Shown here in pieces: positions 54,452-64,000 of a stretch of 64,000 nt of DNA. Each line of letters opens with the position of its first letter. The stretch's first letter is position 1. The position numbers and the translations under genes were made by a program. The notes below the pieces were generated by a model. That model was not told the origin of the DNA. It saw nothing but the letters and a program-made list of their open reading frames with translations, and made no database searches. The DNA is from Podarcis raffonei (Eukaryota > Chordata > Lepidosauria > Squamata > Lacertidae): assembly GCF_027172205.1 (NCBI RefSeq), contig NC_070614.1, positions 36,524,001 through 36,588,000 of the forward strand. Reading direction: 5' to 3'.

Positions 54452-57400
54452 TCCTCTGCCTTCACCCTAAGGTCCCAGGACAGGTTACAACAATTAAAAC
54501 ATAATGTTTAAAACAGTTTAAAACAACTTACAATCACAGAAATAAGTCGAGTCCTAAAAATCCCAGGTGTCAAACGCTAGGGTAAAGAGGTACAAACCTT
54601 TATATGGTGAAGATGCCAGACAGTGCCGGATTTATGTATAAGCTAAACAAGCTATAGCTTAGGGCTTCACTCTCTTGCCCCCCCCCCCAAATATACTTCT
54701 TCTTAATTGTATTTCACTATTAATATACGTCTTCTTAACTGTATTTCAGTTCAACAATTACTTTGATAAAATACATATTTTGTTATATGCAAATGGCTTT
54801 AGATACCTATTAGGTCCATAAATTACCATATAGCATATATTCAACACACAAAAAACGGCGACAATTTGTTGTTGACAAAGGACAGCTAGACATACAAAGG
54901 GCCCCATTACCTTCAGCAGCTTCATCACACCTAAATCCGGCCCTGATGCCAGACACACTGTGAGGCAGAAGTTCCACAATTTAGGGGTTGCCATAGAGAA
55001 TTCCCTCTCCTGGGCTATTTCCCCCAACTTCTGAGGGTGATGGAGCAACGAAAAGTACCCCCACTGCCAATCTTAATACCTGAGGGTGTTCGTAGGGAAG
55101 GAGGCAGTCTTTCAAGTATTTGGGTCCTGAGTCATGTAGGGCTTTAAAACACTAACATGAGCACCAGGAACAAACTCATAACCTGCGATTAGGAGCAGGA
55201 TACCTGAAATTCACCATGAACTTTACTAAAAACCATAAATAAATATATGGTTAGGGTTGAAAAGACTTGCTTGGGAGATGGTAATTAAATTAATTCGAAT
55301 GAGTTGTGAACAGCAGCCCAGATGTCCACTGCTTATACCACGGGAAGCAGCTCATTTCACCAATATCAGAATGGTTTCATAGGGATTTGGGATATTTCCA
55401 TTATTACAGTGATAACGTATTACACCTGAGTATTCGAGGAACATGAGGCATTTTTATTTAACTTAATTATATCAGAATTTAGAAGCCACTGTACTTTCAA
55501 AGAATCCCCAAATGCTGTACAGAGAGAGAATTATAGAACAATACAGACCCCAGAACTATATGAAAACATAAAAAAACCCCAATAAGGATTAAAAACTGCA
55601 GGAATAAGGCAGACCAGTCTTGGAAGGCTTGGAAGACAAGAAAAGTTTTCAACAAATGTCAAAAACAATGTTGGAGCTTGCTTCACTCCTAAGGGGAAGC
55701 GAATTCCTGAAGTCTGGTGCCACAGTGTTGAAAGCGCAGGCTCAAGTCTCAGCACGCCTTGCCACAGGGGTGTTGGGCATCAGCGGCAGATCTAAGTGAT
55801 TGGAATAGGACCGGGGGCGGGGGGGGGCGGAGAGAGAGAGCTTCTCAGATGCCCCGATCCAGAATCATATGAGGCTTCTAAATACCAGATTCAAATACTT
55901 GAATCTAGCTTGGTAGCCAATTGGCTACTGGCACAAGACATAAGCATATGTAGAAAAAGGCAATGTTTACCTTGCTCTTAAACAATAGATCTTGAGATTG
56001 TCAGAGGCCATATGCACTCTGCCACGATGTATTGGGAATATTCTCTTGGTCTGTTTATGTATAAAATATTTTATGTAACAGGGACGCGGGTGGCGCTGTG
56101 GTCTAAACCACTGAGTCTAGGGCTTGCCAATTGGAAGGTCGGCAGTTTAAATCCCCGTGACAGGGTGAGCTCCCGTTGCTCGGTCCCTGCTCCTGCCAAC
56201 CTAGCAGTTCGAAAGCACACCAAAAAGTGCAAGTAGATAAATAGGTACCGCTCCGATGGGAAGGTAAATGGCATTTCCGTGTGTTGCTCTGGTTTCGCCA
56301 GAAGCGGCTTAGTCATGCTGGCCACATGACACGGAAAAACTGTCTGTGGACAAACATCGGCTCCCTTGGCCAGTAAAACAAGATGAGCGCCCCAACCCCA
56401 GAGTCATCCGTGACTGGACTTAACTGTCAGGGGTCCTTTACATTTACCTATTTTATGTAACATACATTCAGTGGGGATAGTCACCACTGTCAATGAGGCA
56501 AATGGATGTTTACAAGTGCCTGCTGCATAGATTTTGCAGTGTATCTATGTTTGAGGCTGTCTTAAGGGATATAAGAGGGAAGAAAGGAGAGACAGCACAT
56601 CCTACATTCATCCTGAAATAGGCTCTAGTCCAGGCATAGGCAAACTCGGCCCTGCAGATGTTTTGGGACTACAACTCCCATCATCCCTAGCTAACAGGAC
56701 CAGTGGTCAGGGATGGTGGGAGTTGTAGTCCCAAAACATCTGCAGGGCTGAGTTTGCCTATGCCTGCTCTAGTCCAGCACTGTTGAAAGCACTATACATT
56801 TAAAGCACTTTTGAAACATACTCTTTCCCTCAAAAATTTCTGGACACTGCAGTTTACCCTTCACAGAGCTACAGTTCCCTTAACAAGCGACCGTGCCCAG
56901 GATTATTTGAGGGAAAGACTGTGTTTCAAAAGTGCTTTAAAGGTATAGTTAGTAGACAGCCAACAACAACAAATATGTTTGTATTGATGGTGCTACAAGG
57001 CTCTTTGCTTTTGCTGTAGTAGACAAATAGCAGCATTCCTCCCAGAAATGGCCAGTTTCTAAGTCACACTCATAAAGAGTGCCAGTTCCTTTGGATTACT
57101 GTCCTTTCACTTATCACTTTCCTGGGGTAAAAAGTTTTAGGGCCGCAGGGCTTACTCAGGTTTGGTTTCCTTTGGAAGGAGGTCACGAGAGGCCTATTGG
57201 CATTGTGTAATATTTCCATTCGAACTGATTTGCATAGGTGGAGGCAGGCACAGCGTCAAACACTTGAACTGATAGGCAACATTACATCAGATCTCTAGGG
57301 AGGCAGCCAGCAACCAGAGATCACTTTTTAGAGCTCCAAACTCAGCTTTTTGTGGCTTTCCCAGTCAAGCTGAAACTGCGGACTTATCTTCACATAAACA

Positions 57401-60400
57401 CCTGGATTATATCATCCTTAGTCAATGGGTGACCGGGGATGGGAGTGGTCTGCCTCCGATGCTTCTTTCTATCTACATTCCCACAACATTCCTGCAAGAC
57501 AAGGGGCTAAGTATTTAGTTCCTTATTACAACATATCTCAGGGCTATTGACCACTCTTTTGTCAGCTTCAGTTATTGCCTCAGGGAAACCTGCCCAATAA
57601 CCCTATTTACAGAAATCTGATAGGAAACCTGTTGCTTTTTTCAGGTGTGATTTAATCAAATACTGGCAAAGTCAATTTGTGCAGCTGAAGTTGATTTGGA
57701 GCTTTTGAGCAACAGTATCCACTTGTTCCTAAAATTGGGCCTTTGATGATAAAGCAGGTCTGGAGGGACCTTTGGCCTCCCAGATGTTGCCAGACTACAG
57801 CTCCCATCAAGTCCAGAGAGTGTGGCCAGTCGCCAGGGATTATGGGAGTTGTAGTCTTAAAACATCTGGCAGGCTGAAGGTTCTCCACACTTGTGATACA
57901 GGAAAGTGATTATCACCAGGCTTGTAAATAGCATTAGCCCACATTCTTCCATTTCTTTCCTTGCTTACCTCCTCCCACTGCTGTTTGACCACTGCCAGTT
58001 TTGGATTGTAAGCTCCTTTGGAGGAGGGACCATGAATATACTGCCTAGGTAAGGCTTTGCAGTTCGTAGGGTAGTTTGTCCACCTTGCTCCCTGGCTTGC
58101 ATTCAGCTCTCACCTGTGGCTCCAGAAGTTGTCAGCATGTGACAGCAGCCACACATTGTGAAGGGCTTTGACTGGCCGGCTAAGCCAGGTGAGGGCAGCC
58201 GATGGGTCTCAAATCCTAGATGAGTTGGGGACTTCTCCTGCATACAAAGACAGGCTCCAGCGGATTGAGCGGATGAGACCGATAGCGGCTCCAACGGTCA
58301 AGAAGATGGTTTCTCCATGTGCTGCAGAGGGAAGTAGGGGTAGATGGGGCTCGTCAGCTTGGGAAGGTAGCCCATCTAGGAGAAGGAAAATTCTGGTCCT
58401 AAAACTCTGCTGCCTTGTGATAAATCTTTGGGAGAAGAGAAGGCTAAGGAGTAAAGCTTACACAAATCTGGAGTCCCTAAGATGGTTGGGTGGCGCCTTG
58501 TGCGCCTCCTTCCAGCAACTCCTTCAACCAACCCGGGACCAAACGTATTGCTCTGCTTTCCTTTGGACCACATCAGTGAGATGGAGAGGGGGGAGGTCTT
58601 GTTGTATGGGCAGCCCAGGACCTCCATGCATGCTGTCCAGGCTTGCGCCCCGTTAGGCAAGGTGAGGCCACGGTTTGACATCACCCACAGAGGCGCACTC
58701 CATTGTCTTGAGACAGACCAATGCCAACGCTGATGGCGTGCTATTAACAACCCAGTATTGCATTTCAACATTTTGTCTCCCGCAGCCACGCTCAGCCCGG
58801 CCTGTCCGGAAGGTTCACGCTTTTGGGAAGAGGGCAAACTCCATCAAGAGAGACCCCAACTCGCCTGTCATCATGCGGGGGTGGCTTTATAAACAGGTAA
58901 AAAGAGTGTGAGAAACGAAGGGGGTTCCTTAGCTCAAAAGCAGCCAACGTGGTTCCTTCCAGGTGTTTTCAGCCACATCTCCTCCCATCTGCCCCAGCCA
59001 GTGTGGCCATTGGTCAGGAATGAGGGGAGTTGTTACTCACATAATGTGGATGTTATCACGTTGGCTGTGCATTAGCCTGAAGGATGAGTGACTGAATGCT
59101 GAATGGGTGGACCCAAATATAGCAAGGGAAGCCAGAGGCTGCTGGTGGCATCACACCCTCAGCATCTGTCATTCTTGGGCAGCTGTTAGAGCTCCAGTGT
59201 CGCAGCAGCAGGGGCCACCACAGATGAGACCATGCTCCCCACCACCACTGCCAGCCTTGCCGACACCGCAATAGATCAAGATCTTGCAGAGATTTTGAGA
59301 TCTCGCCCAGAGTTGTCATGATCTTGCCCCAAATCAATGTTGATGGTGGTGCCACTTAACGAGCAGCTCAATAAATAGCCAACGTCGTGTCATCTCCCTG
59401 CAAGGAAATCAGGACGAATCTTTGATAGAGAGGTCTTCTGGAAGTAGCCCATGTCCTCTAGCCAGGGACAGAATGTTTCCCCTCCATTTATGGCAGAAAG
59501 CCACATGTGTGACTGTTAGCAGCTTTACTACCAATTCTGTACCCACTGATAAAACAATATGTTTGACGTAACCAAGCAGAATGATCAGGGGTTCTCCTGG
59601 GAGTTGATGCCCTGGGCACCGTTGATCTCCCCTTTTCATTTCCTTTCCTCCTCCAGGACAGCTCTGGTCTTAAACTCTGGAAACGGCGTTGGTTCGTCCT
59701 TTCTAATTACTGCCTCTTCTACTACCGAGGTAATTGGGATTTCCCCATGGTTCTGCCAGAGGTGGGCGGAAGTGATGTCATTATGCTTTTGGAGGGAGGG
59801 CTTTTTTCAAGTCTCAGGCAAGGTAGGCTGGTCAAGCATCGGAGGGTGTGCCTCCTTCTTCCTCCTGTTGCTTTCTCAGCCTATAACATTCCTTATGGTC
59901 TGTCTGGGTCTGGGAGCAGAGCTGGGAAAATATGCTGTAGGTTGGGGTGGAAAGCTCATGGGCCTCCAGCTGTTCATTCATTTTACTTACTTATAAGCAT
60001 ATTTTTATACTGCTGCATACATCATACATCAAAGTGGTTTACAACAAGAATTTCTATATGTATTCTAAAAGCCCACATATTCTGTATCCAGATCTGAAAA
60101 GGGTGTGCTGAGAATTTGGTTGCTTTCATTTCATTTTCGACTCTGCTCCTGACTCTTTCTGGTGGAGGAGTTTAGCCTTATATATACCCTTTTTCTTCTG
60201 ATTCCTCAGATTTGCACAAAACCGGATGTTGTGTTCTTTTGGTCCATCAGATTTACCCAAAGCCAGAAAACTGCACAAGCAGCTATACAGTTGCCTGGCT
60301 CTGTGCTTTTGTGTACTTCTTGGATGGGGGATATTAAAACAAAAACAAGATGAGGACACAGCTATCTGTGGTCATGCTCTGCTGGCACTTAACTGGGGTG

Positions 60401-63400
60401 ATAGAATCTACAAACTTGAAGGCAGGGAAAAACACAAAAGATAACACCTGCTGGTATGAATAAGAAAGACCGAAATTGTTTCTCATACGGAAATTAAAAT
60501 ACGTGTGGGTGTGGACTACTCCAGTGTAATTCAAATTGTGTGTGTGGGTGTGGATAAACAACTAAATAGTGCTCAGATGCGGACAAGCCCTTTTGTCCCC
60601 CAACTTAAGCCCTATGGTTGAGAGAGAAGGCCTTGACTCTTCTCCCTACCAGCCAGACCTTAGGCAGTGGAGTGGGCTGCTAGCCAGGTTTGACAGATTA
60701 GAATTGCTAGTTCAGGCCCCAGAGATCTTGAGGGCCCCACAGAGCTGGAGGGGAGAACCTGTAGCTCTTCAGACGTTATAGGGATCCAACTCGCATAAGC
60801 CCTGACCCTTGGGCAGGTGGGCTGGAGCCGATGGGAATTGGAGTCCCAACAACATCTCAAGGGCCACACAGGGCTCTTTCCATCTGGGCTTTAGGGAGAA
60901 GTGCATTGAAGCGACTTATTAGAATCATAGATTGGAAATGTGTGTGTGTTTGTTTTCCAGACAGCCGTGAAGAGAAAGTTTTGGGCAGCATCCTCCTCCC
61001 CAGCTATGAGATCCGGACAGCGTTCTCCAAGGAGAAGAAGAACCGCCGCTTCATATTCAAGGTCAGTCCACCCCACAGTGGGATGCTTGTTTTCTTCCAA
61101 GGTCTGTTACTTTGCTGTCACCCAAGGTCTGTTGACAGCCATGAGTGATGGGTGAGAGATTCAACTCAGTTTGGATTTGAAGGTGAACTTAAGTCCCACT
61201 GTGCAAAGCAATAGGAGAACCCGAACAGAGTCGCCCTTCGGAATCCGTATTTCTGCATACAGTGGTACCTCGGGTTACATACGCTTCAGGTTACAGACTC
61301 CACTAACCCAGAAATAGTGCTTCAGGTTAAGAACTTTGCTTCAGGATGAGAACAGAAATCGTGCTCCAGCGGTACGGCAGCAGCAGGAGGCCCCATTAGC
61401 TAAAGTGGTGCTTCAGGTTAAGAACAGTTTCAGGTTAAGTACGGACCTCCGGAACGAATTAAGTACTTAACCCGAAGTACCACTGTATTTTGCAATGCAC
61501 ACTGTGTGTGCATATACTAGGGGAAAGTGTGCACGTAAATGAAAACAGCATACGAAAAGGCATTATATTAGGGGGAACTGCTTTGCAAAAAAAATGTGTA
61601 CGTGAGGCAAAATTGCACACAAACATACGTATATTAGGAGAAAATTGCTGAAGAATTTTCATGAAGCCTTTATTTAAAAAAGGAAGCTAATAAATCGCAA
61701 ACTGATGTGGAAATGTGGAAAAATGACTGGAAAAATGAGAAGTGGAGAGAACCAAAGCCGACAGATTCTCTCCTCCATTAGCCAGCCATGCAGAAAGCCC
61801 ACCAGAAGCCCTCAAGCCCACCCTCGCCTCTGCTCTCCAGCTCTTGTCCACCAGAATTTCCGTATGCCTGCTGCCCCCTTGAGGATGCGGTGGGCCACTG
61901 CAATTATCCTTCTTTTTCTTCTTTTACCTTCCAGGCCGAACATCCTGGCATGAGAACCTATTATTTCAGCGCAGACACCCAGCTGGACATGAATAGCTGG
62001 ATCCGTGCCATGAACCAGTCAGCCGCCGCCGAGTGCGACTATGGAAGCTAGTAAGGGCTGGGGACAAGTGTATTCTACGCACAGCCCTACGCTGGCTGGC
62101 TGTAACCTTGCCCCTGGGGTTCTCTGGTTTGGGTATGGGACATGAACCCATCAAAAGAGGGACTGAGAAATAGGAACTTTTGAAAGGGAAACAAGTTCCA
62201 TTATGGGCAGGATCGTGGAGAGATTAATGGTGCAGATGTTTTTAAAGTTTTTAAAGTTTTCTAGGAGAGAGATTCGGTTTGCTTAGGATGGGAGACTCTT
62301 CTTCCTGTTGTGGTCCCTCGGGGAGGGGGCGTCACCGATCAAGGACCACATCCAGCAGCCGGGATAGATGCCCACTGTGGGGAGGAGGGCAAAGCCAAAC
62401 GTAGGCAGTGTCGCTCGCCTTTCTTCCTTTCAACCATCGCCTTCTCTCTCTCCTTCTGCCACTCCCGCCATCACCCTCTGCCTCCCCACCCAGCAGGCTG
62501 CCCAGAGAGGGACAAGTTGCTGCTGCCAGACACCCAGACTCGTCACTTTGAGATTAGTTTTGAAATTAGCCCATGGACACCCTTATCTTAGGAATGCGGG
62601 GTGTCTGGATTCATGGGTTACCCAGAAGCAAGATGGGCGAAATGGGGAGGCATGAGCTTTGAAAGAGCCAGCTAGGTTGCGGGGCAGACTGGTCCATTAG
62701 GGCGAAGCAAGGCATGGCCCCACCCATCTCGTCCGTCCTTCCTTCCTTCCTTCCTTCCTTCCTTCCTTCCTTCCTGTCATTAACTCTGTGGCGCCACCTA
62801 CTGTTGGGCTCCCTGCATTCCGCCCTACCAGTCTCAACGGCCACCACTGTGAGGTTGGACACCACTGTGAGGTGGGGTTGGAGGGGGAGGAATCTTGATT
62901 TCAAATTCTCTGTGGGCAAAGGGGAAGGTCATCGCAGGGGAACCAGGCACCTGGGCTTTGATACAGTCTAAAAAATCTTCCCTTCTGCCCCGCCTCAGCA
63001 ACCGGAGGGGTCTCCAAAGCCAGTCCCCGTCCACATGCACCAGCTTTGAGGACGTCACACTCACGCAAAACGACTACGCCAAAAGCGCAGAATCCCTGGA
63101 GATCGCCCGTCTCTCGGAGGCACACGATGGGGAGGCCTCATCATCCGACAGTCTCCATGTGCAGGACAGTCAGCAGGGGACTCCGCGGCTCGGGAGGACG
63201 TCGTTGTGCAGCTCGCTCAACGGCGGATACAGCCACATAAGGAAAGAGCAACCAGATTTAAGGTAAGTTGGTGGGTAGAGAGGGAGGGAGGGAAGAACCG
63301 GTTTTCCACCAGGGGGTGCCGTGGGGAGCTAAGGATGATTGGCTCCCACAGGTGCTGTTGGGGCGTGACTTGGATTTTCATGTTTGTTGTTTGATTCTGT

Positions 63401-63990
63401 GCCTTCTTATTTTTCTTCCCTCTATTTCCATCGGCAGCTCCCTGTCTTCCCAGACTCACGGAAGCCCCTCGCCCGTCATCCACCACAAGCTCTCCTCCCG
63501 GCCGCGGTCCCCCTCTGAGAGCCCCACACCTTCCTCCCCATCCCGGACCCCTCAGCCTTCCCCTCTGCTTTCCATCCGCTCCTCTCGTTCCTACTCCCTC
63601 CCCCTGACCCCTGCCGAATCGCCTCAGATACCCGACGCCCGCCAGTCGCCCCCTCGCGCCCGCAGGAAGCCCCCGAGAGCTGCCGCCGCCGCCGCACAGG
63701 CCATCTCCTGCGAGGACCTGTCCTCCGCGGCCTCCCCGAGGGGTCTCGGGCGCCCCAACACCCCCATGGGGCGTGTGGACATTGCCCCTGGCGAGGGCCC
63801 TCCCAACAACCCCTACGCCACGCTGTCGCCCACCACCAGGGGGCGCACCCTGACACCTGCTGACCGGTATGACGTGTTCCCCTCCTCCGAAGACCCCTAT
63901 GGCAGGCGTTATGCCCGGAGCCCTCACCACAGCAGGGCGGGCGAAGAAGGCCTGGCGCCCTCATTGGCAAGGCAGCTGCCGCCCAGCAGA
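53783..63990 (+). CDS. PLEKHA4: PEPP-family PH-domain protein, first seven coding exons (434 residues, 3' incomplete)
   Basis: Coding exons: 53783-53866, 58786-58896, 59657-59729, 60961-61061, 61935-62050, 62999-63262, 63438-63990. All have AG/GT sites and agreeing phases; the last donor is gtaagt at 63991. The start MSEGDRPTSG resembles human MEGSRPRSS. KVHAFGKR (37-44) precedes a PH domain at ~55-158: GWLYKQ (60-65), DSSGLKLWKRRWFVL (66-80, the basic beta1-beta2 phosphoinositide-binding segment), EEKVLGSILLPSYEI, AEHPGMRTYYFSAD (124-137) and the helix Trp at 145. Residues 160-434 are Ser/Pro/Arg-rich and low-complexity, with an Ala run (AAAAAAQ) and NPYATLSP. PEPP1 binds phosphoinositides at the plasma membrane and promotes Wnt/Dishevelled signalling by sequestering the CUL3 adaptor KLHL12. 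The coiled coil should lie beyond the window. PLEKHA4 rather than PLEKHA5/6/7 rests on DSSGL.LWKRRWFVLS, the absence of WW domains and the PPP1R15A neighbour. Confidence 0.9.
54404..54453. repeat. (TTTC)n microsatellite
   Basis: About twelve CTTT units with no interruption, in PLEKHA4 intron after the first coding exon, abutting an old LINE piece. Confidence 0.95.
54460..55200 (-). repeat. Old L2/CR1-type LINE fragment interrupted by a hAT MITE
   Basis: Runs aggtcccaggacaggttaca...aaacctttatatggtgaag, is broken by 54621-54945, then continues agacacactgtgaggcagaa...ttgggtcctgagtcatgtag, ggctttaaaac. These are blocks of a LINE 3' region common in reptiles. PLEKHA4 intron. Confidence 0.5.
54621..54945. 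mobile_element. hAT-type MITE, copy 2
   Basis: CAGTGCCGGATT ... AAATCCGGCCCTG with a perfect 8-bp duplication ATGCCAGA (54613-54620, 54946-54953). Long internal identity with copy 1 (ggctttagatacctattagg, ttgttgttgacaaaggacag). Inserted into a LINE fragment. Confidence 0.9.
55490..55790 (-). repeat. Old LINE fragment
   Basis: Contains tgtacagagagagaattata, gaaaagttttcaacaaatgt and cctaaggggaagcgaattcc, resembling the 7600-8020 and 54460-55200 family. Confidence 0.4.
56081..56448 (+). mobile_element. Sauria-type tRNA SINE, complete
   Basis: Head gggacgcgggtggcgctgtg, body ccctgctcctgccaacctag, 3' end ggtcaggggtcctttacatt. A perfect 14-bp duplication TATTTTATGTAACA lies at 56067-56080 and 56449-56462. 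PLEKHA4 intron. Confidence 0.9.
56631..56766. mobile_element. Hairpin hAT MITE with intact target duplication
   Basis: CAGGCATAGGCAAACTC and GAGTTTGCCTATGCCTG are perfect inverted ends. The arms (tgttttgggactacaactcc / ggagttgtagtcccaaaaca) pair almost base for base around a central loop. Flanked by the 8-bp duplication CTCTAGTC (56623-56630, 56767-56774). PLEKHA4 intron. Confidence 0.9.
56787..56958. repeat. Palindromic MITE, short version
   Basis: gcactatacatttaaagcac...ctctttccctcaaaaatttc faces gattatttgagggaaagact...gtgctttaaaggtatagtta, so the halves are inverted. Confidence 0.6.
57755..57893. mobile_element. hAT-type hairpin MITE, diverged
   Basis: Ends CAGGTCTGGAGGGACCTTTGG and its partner CCTTCAGCCTGCCAGATGTT in reverse pair imperfectly. 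The flanking 8-mers TGATAAAG and TGATACAG differ at one base. Same core (ggagttgtagtc) as 56631-56766 but older. PLEKHA4 intron. Confidence 0.6.
61260..61485 (+). mobile_element. Tigger-like MITE (family T), copy 9
   Basis: CAGTGGTACCTCGGGTTACA ... CCCGAAGTACCACTG, TA on both sides. PLEKHA4 intron between the fourth and fifth coding exons, 200 bp after the fourth. Confidence 0.85.
62737..62775. repeat. (TTCC)n microsatellite
   Basis: About ten CCTT units in the PLEKHA4 intron before coding exon six. Confidence 0.95.
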
Positions 63991-64000
63991 GTAAGTAGAG

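Noticed and set aside
63217-63970. Long minus-strand open frames opposite PLEKHA4
   Set aside because: Shadows of the proline/serine-rich coding exon 63438-63990 on the other strand.
1-64000. Retroviral, Polinton or other virus-like elements, CRISPR arrays, bacterial-type operons
   Set aside because: No LTR pairs, gag/pol/env or capsid-like frames, and no spaced direct repeats. All recognised elements are LINE, SINE or DNA-transposon derived.

Overview
The window is vertebrate nuclear DNA: split genes with GT-AG introns, CpG-rich promoters and a heavy load of SINEs, LINE 3' ends and short DNA transposons. The repeat types (a tRNA-derived SINE of the Sauria-SINE type, CR1, L2-like and L1 3' ends, very many Tigger-like and hAT miniature elements) point to a squamate reptile. 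A lacertid-like lizard is my best guess, from repeat familiarity only.

Four protein-coding genes are recognisable. (1) 342-1345, minus: two 5' coding exons of a tubby-family gene, by protein similarity and neighbourhood TULP2; the rest runs off the left edge. (2) About 9.5-25.8 kb, plus: a complete NUCB1 (nucleobindin-1/calnuc), with one noncoding and twelve coding exons that join in frame into 461 residues. (3) About 28.9-37.5 kb, minus: a complete PPP1R15A (GADD34), with a noncoding first exon carrying a short upstream ORF, a large exon 2 and a last exon; the PP1-docking KVRF motif is split by the last intron. (4) 53783-63990, plus: the first seven coding exons of a PEPP-type PH-domain gene, PLEKHA4 by similarity and neighbourhood, ending at an intact donor at the window edge.

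The order is TULP2(-) NUCB1(+) PPP1R15A(-) PLEKHA4(+). The same genes are linked on human 19q13.33, but there the head-to-head TULP2/NUCB1 pair faces the other way relative to PPP1R15A/PLEKHA4. A two-gene inversion therefore separates the two arrangements. NUCB1 and PPP1R15A are convergent here, with about 3 kb of repeat-filled DNA between them; PPP1R15A and PLEKHA4 are divergent.

Functionally, NUCB1 is a Golgi/ER-luminal calcium protein and PPP1R15A is the stress-induced eIF2-alpha phosphatase subunit. The PPP1R15A leader (one strong-context uORF ending 20 nt before the main AUG) and promoter (TATA plus two CRE/ATF-like sites) fit the integrated stress response. Outside the genes I see only repeats: ten copies of one Tigger-like family, several hAT-type elements with 8-bp target duplications, three Sauria-type SINEs, a tRNA-Ile-headed SINE with a CR1-like tail, and several nested insertions. 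I found no RNA gene, CRISPR array, retroviral element or clearly new gene system.
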